Shown here: piece after piece, positions 34,755-35,921 of the stretch
How positions within the stretch are numbered: position 1 is the stretch's first letter
How the letters are laid out: each line of letters starts with the position of its first letter
From: Actinomycetes bacterium
Lineage (GTDB): Bacteria; Actinomycetota; Acidimicrobiia; Acidimicrobiales; Acidimicrobiaceae
NCBI GenBank assembly: GCA_021822605.1
Contig: JAKAQL010000020.1
Span: 1-35,921 of the forward strand
Reading direction: 5' to 3'
DNA length: 35,921 bases
Program-made: the position numbers and the translations under genes
The notes under the pieces: generated by a model
The model's input: only the letters and a program-made list of their open reading frames with translations
Told to the model about the DNA's origin: nothing
Database searches by the model: none

Positions 34755-35211
34755 ACGTCTGTATTGAAGTAGTAATAACTAGATGTTGTGTTGATGCCTC
34801 AGGGGCTATTTGCCTTTGAGGCATCGCAATGTTTTGAAGCCTGACGAGGGTCCGTTGCCGGTGGGGTGCCCAAGCGTTGCGAGCTGAATGAGTCGAACAC
34901 AATGGCTGCTGTCCGCGAGTCAATATCGTTGTCATGTTGGTCGATGTGTCTCGCCCATCCAGGTTTGGACCGATGGTTGGGTGTGCCTGCCTGCCACAGC
35001 GGATCGTGCGACTTGAAGGTGAGGATGTCTCCCCCGAGGGTCGAGTAGGAGACTGTGGTGGTCTCGTGGTGGAACGATTCCGGTCGTGACATCGTGGATC
35101 GGACGCACGATCAGGTCGAAGGGTAGACGATGGCGACGGTGCGCCCTCGTCATCGCGAGTATCTGCTAGTGTGAGGGCTGTGGAGGTTGTCAACCTAGAG
35201 GGGGGTGCGAG
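34755..35211. other. Intergenic region ahead of the isochorismatase gene
   Basis: No convincing coding frame. The left part holds the terminator-like hairpin (34793-34825). The right part contains the G-rich ribosome binding site of the next gene (GGGGGG near 35199). No riboswitch or repeat recognised. Confidence 0.4.
34793..34825 (+). terminator. Terminator-like hairpin after the small membrane gene
   Basis: GATGCCTCA (34793-34801) pairs perfectly with TGAGGCATC (34817-34825), with possible further pairs inside the loop. GCAATGTTTT follows, a short T-run. It sits 39 bases after the stop of the 90-residue membrane protein. Confidence 0.55.
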
Positions 35212-35763
35212 GTGGCCACGGTGCGAGACGGTAACAAGGCGGCATTGCTTGTTGTCGATGTCCAGGTGGGGGTGATGGCCGGTACTTGGGAGTCAGAACG
35301 AGTTGTAGCGAAAGTGAGTCGTGTGGTCGAAAGGGCAAGAGCTGCGAAGGCACCGATTCTTTGGATTCAGCACAACGGCGAGGATCTGATCCATGGGAGC
35401 CCCGAGTGGCAGCTTGTCGCTCCCTTGATCCCTACTGGAACAGAGGTGCTGATCGAGAAGAGGTATAACTCAGCGTTTGAGGGTACGCAACTTGAGGCAG
35501 AGTTGTTGCGGGTCGGTGCTAGTCGCTTGATCCTCGCTGGTGCGGCGACCAACTGGTGTATTCGAGCGACCGCGTATGGCGCACTTGATCGGGGCTATGA
35601 CGTGACGCTCGTTGAAGATGCGCATACCACCGTGACAGAGGTTGACGGGGAGCGTAGGATCGAGGCTGCGGATATTGTCGAAGATCTCAATAACACCATG
35701 ATGTGGCTTGAGTACCCGGATCGGGTGAACTCGATCGCAGCCGCTGAAGAGGTCGTGTTCTAA
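35212..35763 (+). CDS. Isochorismatase-family cysteine hydrolase
   Basis: 183 residues. GTG start behind GGGGGGT with about 7 bases gap. The catalytic triad of the family is intact: D16 (LLVVDVQ), K83 (IEKRYNSAFEGT) and C116 (GAATNWCIRATA), followed by a cis-peptide-type region and VEDAHTT. Members hydrolyse isochorismate, nicotinamide, carbamoyl compounds or related amides; the substrate cannot be told here. No siderophore or NAD genes are adjacent. Its stop (TAA, 35761-35763) overlaps the stop of the convergent gene at the right edge. Confidence 0.85.
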   Translation: MATVRDGNKAALLVVDVQVGVMAGTWESERVVAKVSRVVERARAAKAPILWIQHNGEDLIHGSPEWQLVAPLIPTGTEVLIEKRYNSAFEGTQLEAELLRVGASRLILAGAATNWCIRATAYGALDRGYDVTLVEDAHTTVTEVDGERRIEAADIVEDLNNTMMWLEYPDRVNSIAAAEEVVF

Positions 35764-35921
35764 CTATCGCGCATGGTATCGATCTCGAAGAGGCAGAGCG
35801 TGCCGTTCCCAGCGTCGTAGGCCATTCCTTGGGGTCCTGCCACGGTGCTTGGGCTCAACGAGGTACCTGCCATATCAGAGGTTGGGAGGTTCGTGGCCAA
35901 CGGTGTATACGTTGCATTGAT
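35760..35921 (-). CDS. Partial CDS at right edge, beta-propeller-like C-terminus
   Basis: On the minus strand the frame is open for 53 codons from the window edge to TAG at 35760-35762. The reading contains GPQGMAYDAGNGTLCLFEID, the kind of repeat seen in NHL/YVTN-type beta-propeller proteins, and ends in TMRDS. It is the 3' end of a gene that starts outside the window. The convergent stops overlap by two bases. The family call is tentative because only ~50 residues are visible. Confidence 0.45.
   Translation of the reverse strand: MNATYTPLATNLPTSDMAGTSLSPSTVAGPQGMAYDAGNGTLCLFEIDTMRDS

Noticed and set aside
1-35921. CRISPR arrays, insertion sequences, rRNA
   Set aside because: No regularly spaced repeats, transposase motifs or rRNA sequences were seen on reading both strands.

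Overview
The window looks like chromosomal DNA of an actinobacterium with moderately high G+C. An acidophilic autotroph of the Acidimicrobiia (Acidimicrobium/Ferrimicrobium type) fits best. The pointers are a secreted Rpf-type muralytic enzyme, a CobN plus fused ChlI/ChlD cobalt chelatase, a kumamolisin-like acid protease of family S53, a DAB-type CO2 uptake system and several small actinobacterial-style proteins. The taxon is an inference; no rRNA, tRNA, insertion sequence or CRISPR array was seen.

Layout. 1-719 holds no convincing gene and ends in a leader with two clean hairpins in front of an rpf-like gene (720-1778). 2000-9372 is a tightly coupled six-gene operon resembling hydrogenase-4/formate hydrogenlyase membrane complexes (HyfC, HyfE, HyfF, HyfG, a ferredoxin-HyfI fusion, HyfB). 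Its large subunit has a single cysteine, so it cannot bind a NiFe centre; it is an energy-converting-hydrogenase-related (Ehr-type) ion-pumping complex of unknown substrate. 9536-16370 is cobalamin synthesis: cobQ, cobN and a ChlI-ChlD fusion. After a 620-base stretch with no clear gene come a divergent lspA and a BASS-family transporter. 18924-20495 is cysK-cysE, for cysteine synthesis.

20568-24105 is a minus-strand cluster: an unrecognised membrane protein with a large soluble domain, the S53 protease, and a cytochrome-b-like membrane protein whose start overlaps the protease stop. Two small plus-strand genes follow (a Cys-rich 54-residue protein and an ABM-domain protein). 24968-29169 is a DAB inorganic-carbon module: a divergent MarR-like regulator, dabB, and dabA split over two overlapping frames. 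All four expected zinc/active-site residues lie in the second dabA part.

29284-35921 holds scattered single genes: a four-helix membrane protein, an esterase, a Nudix hydrolase, a GNAT acetyltransferase, a small two-helix membrane protein, an isochorismatase-family hydrolase, and the 3' end of a further minus-strand gene at the right edge. It also holds several gene-poor gaps, the longest being 1.36 kb (33124-34481) with a strong-looking promoter but no gene behind it.

The most unusual points are the NiFe-less complex with its fused ferredoxin-small subunit, the frame-split DabA next to its own candidate regulator, the S53 protease whose two acidic calcium ligands are asparagine, and the LspA that lacks the usual GNxxDR aspartate and a canonical start codon.
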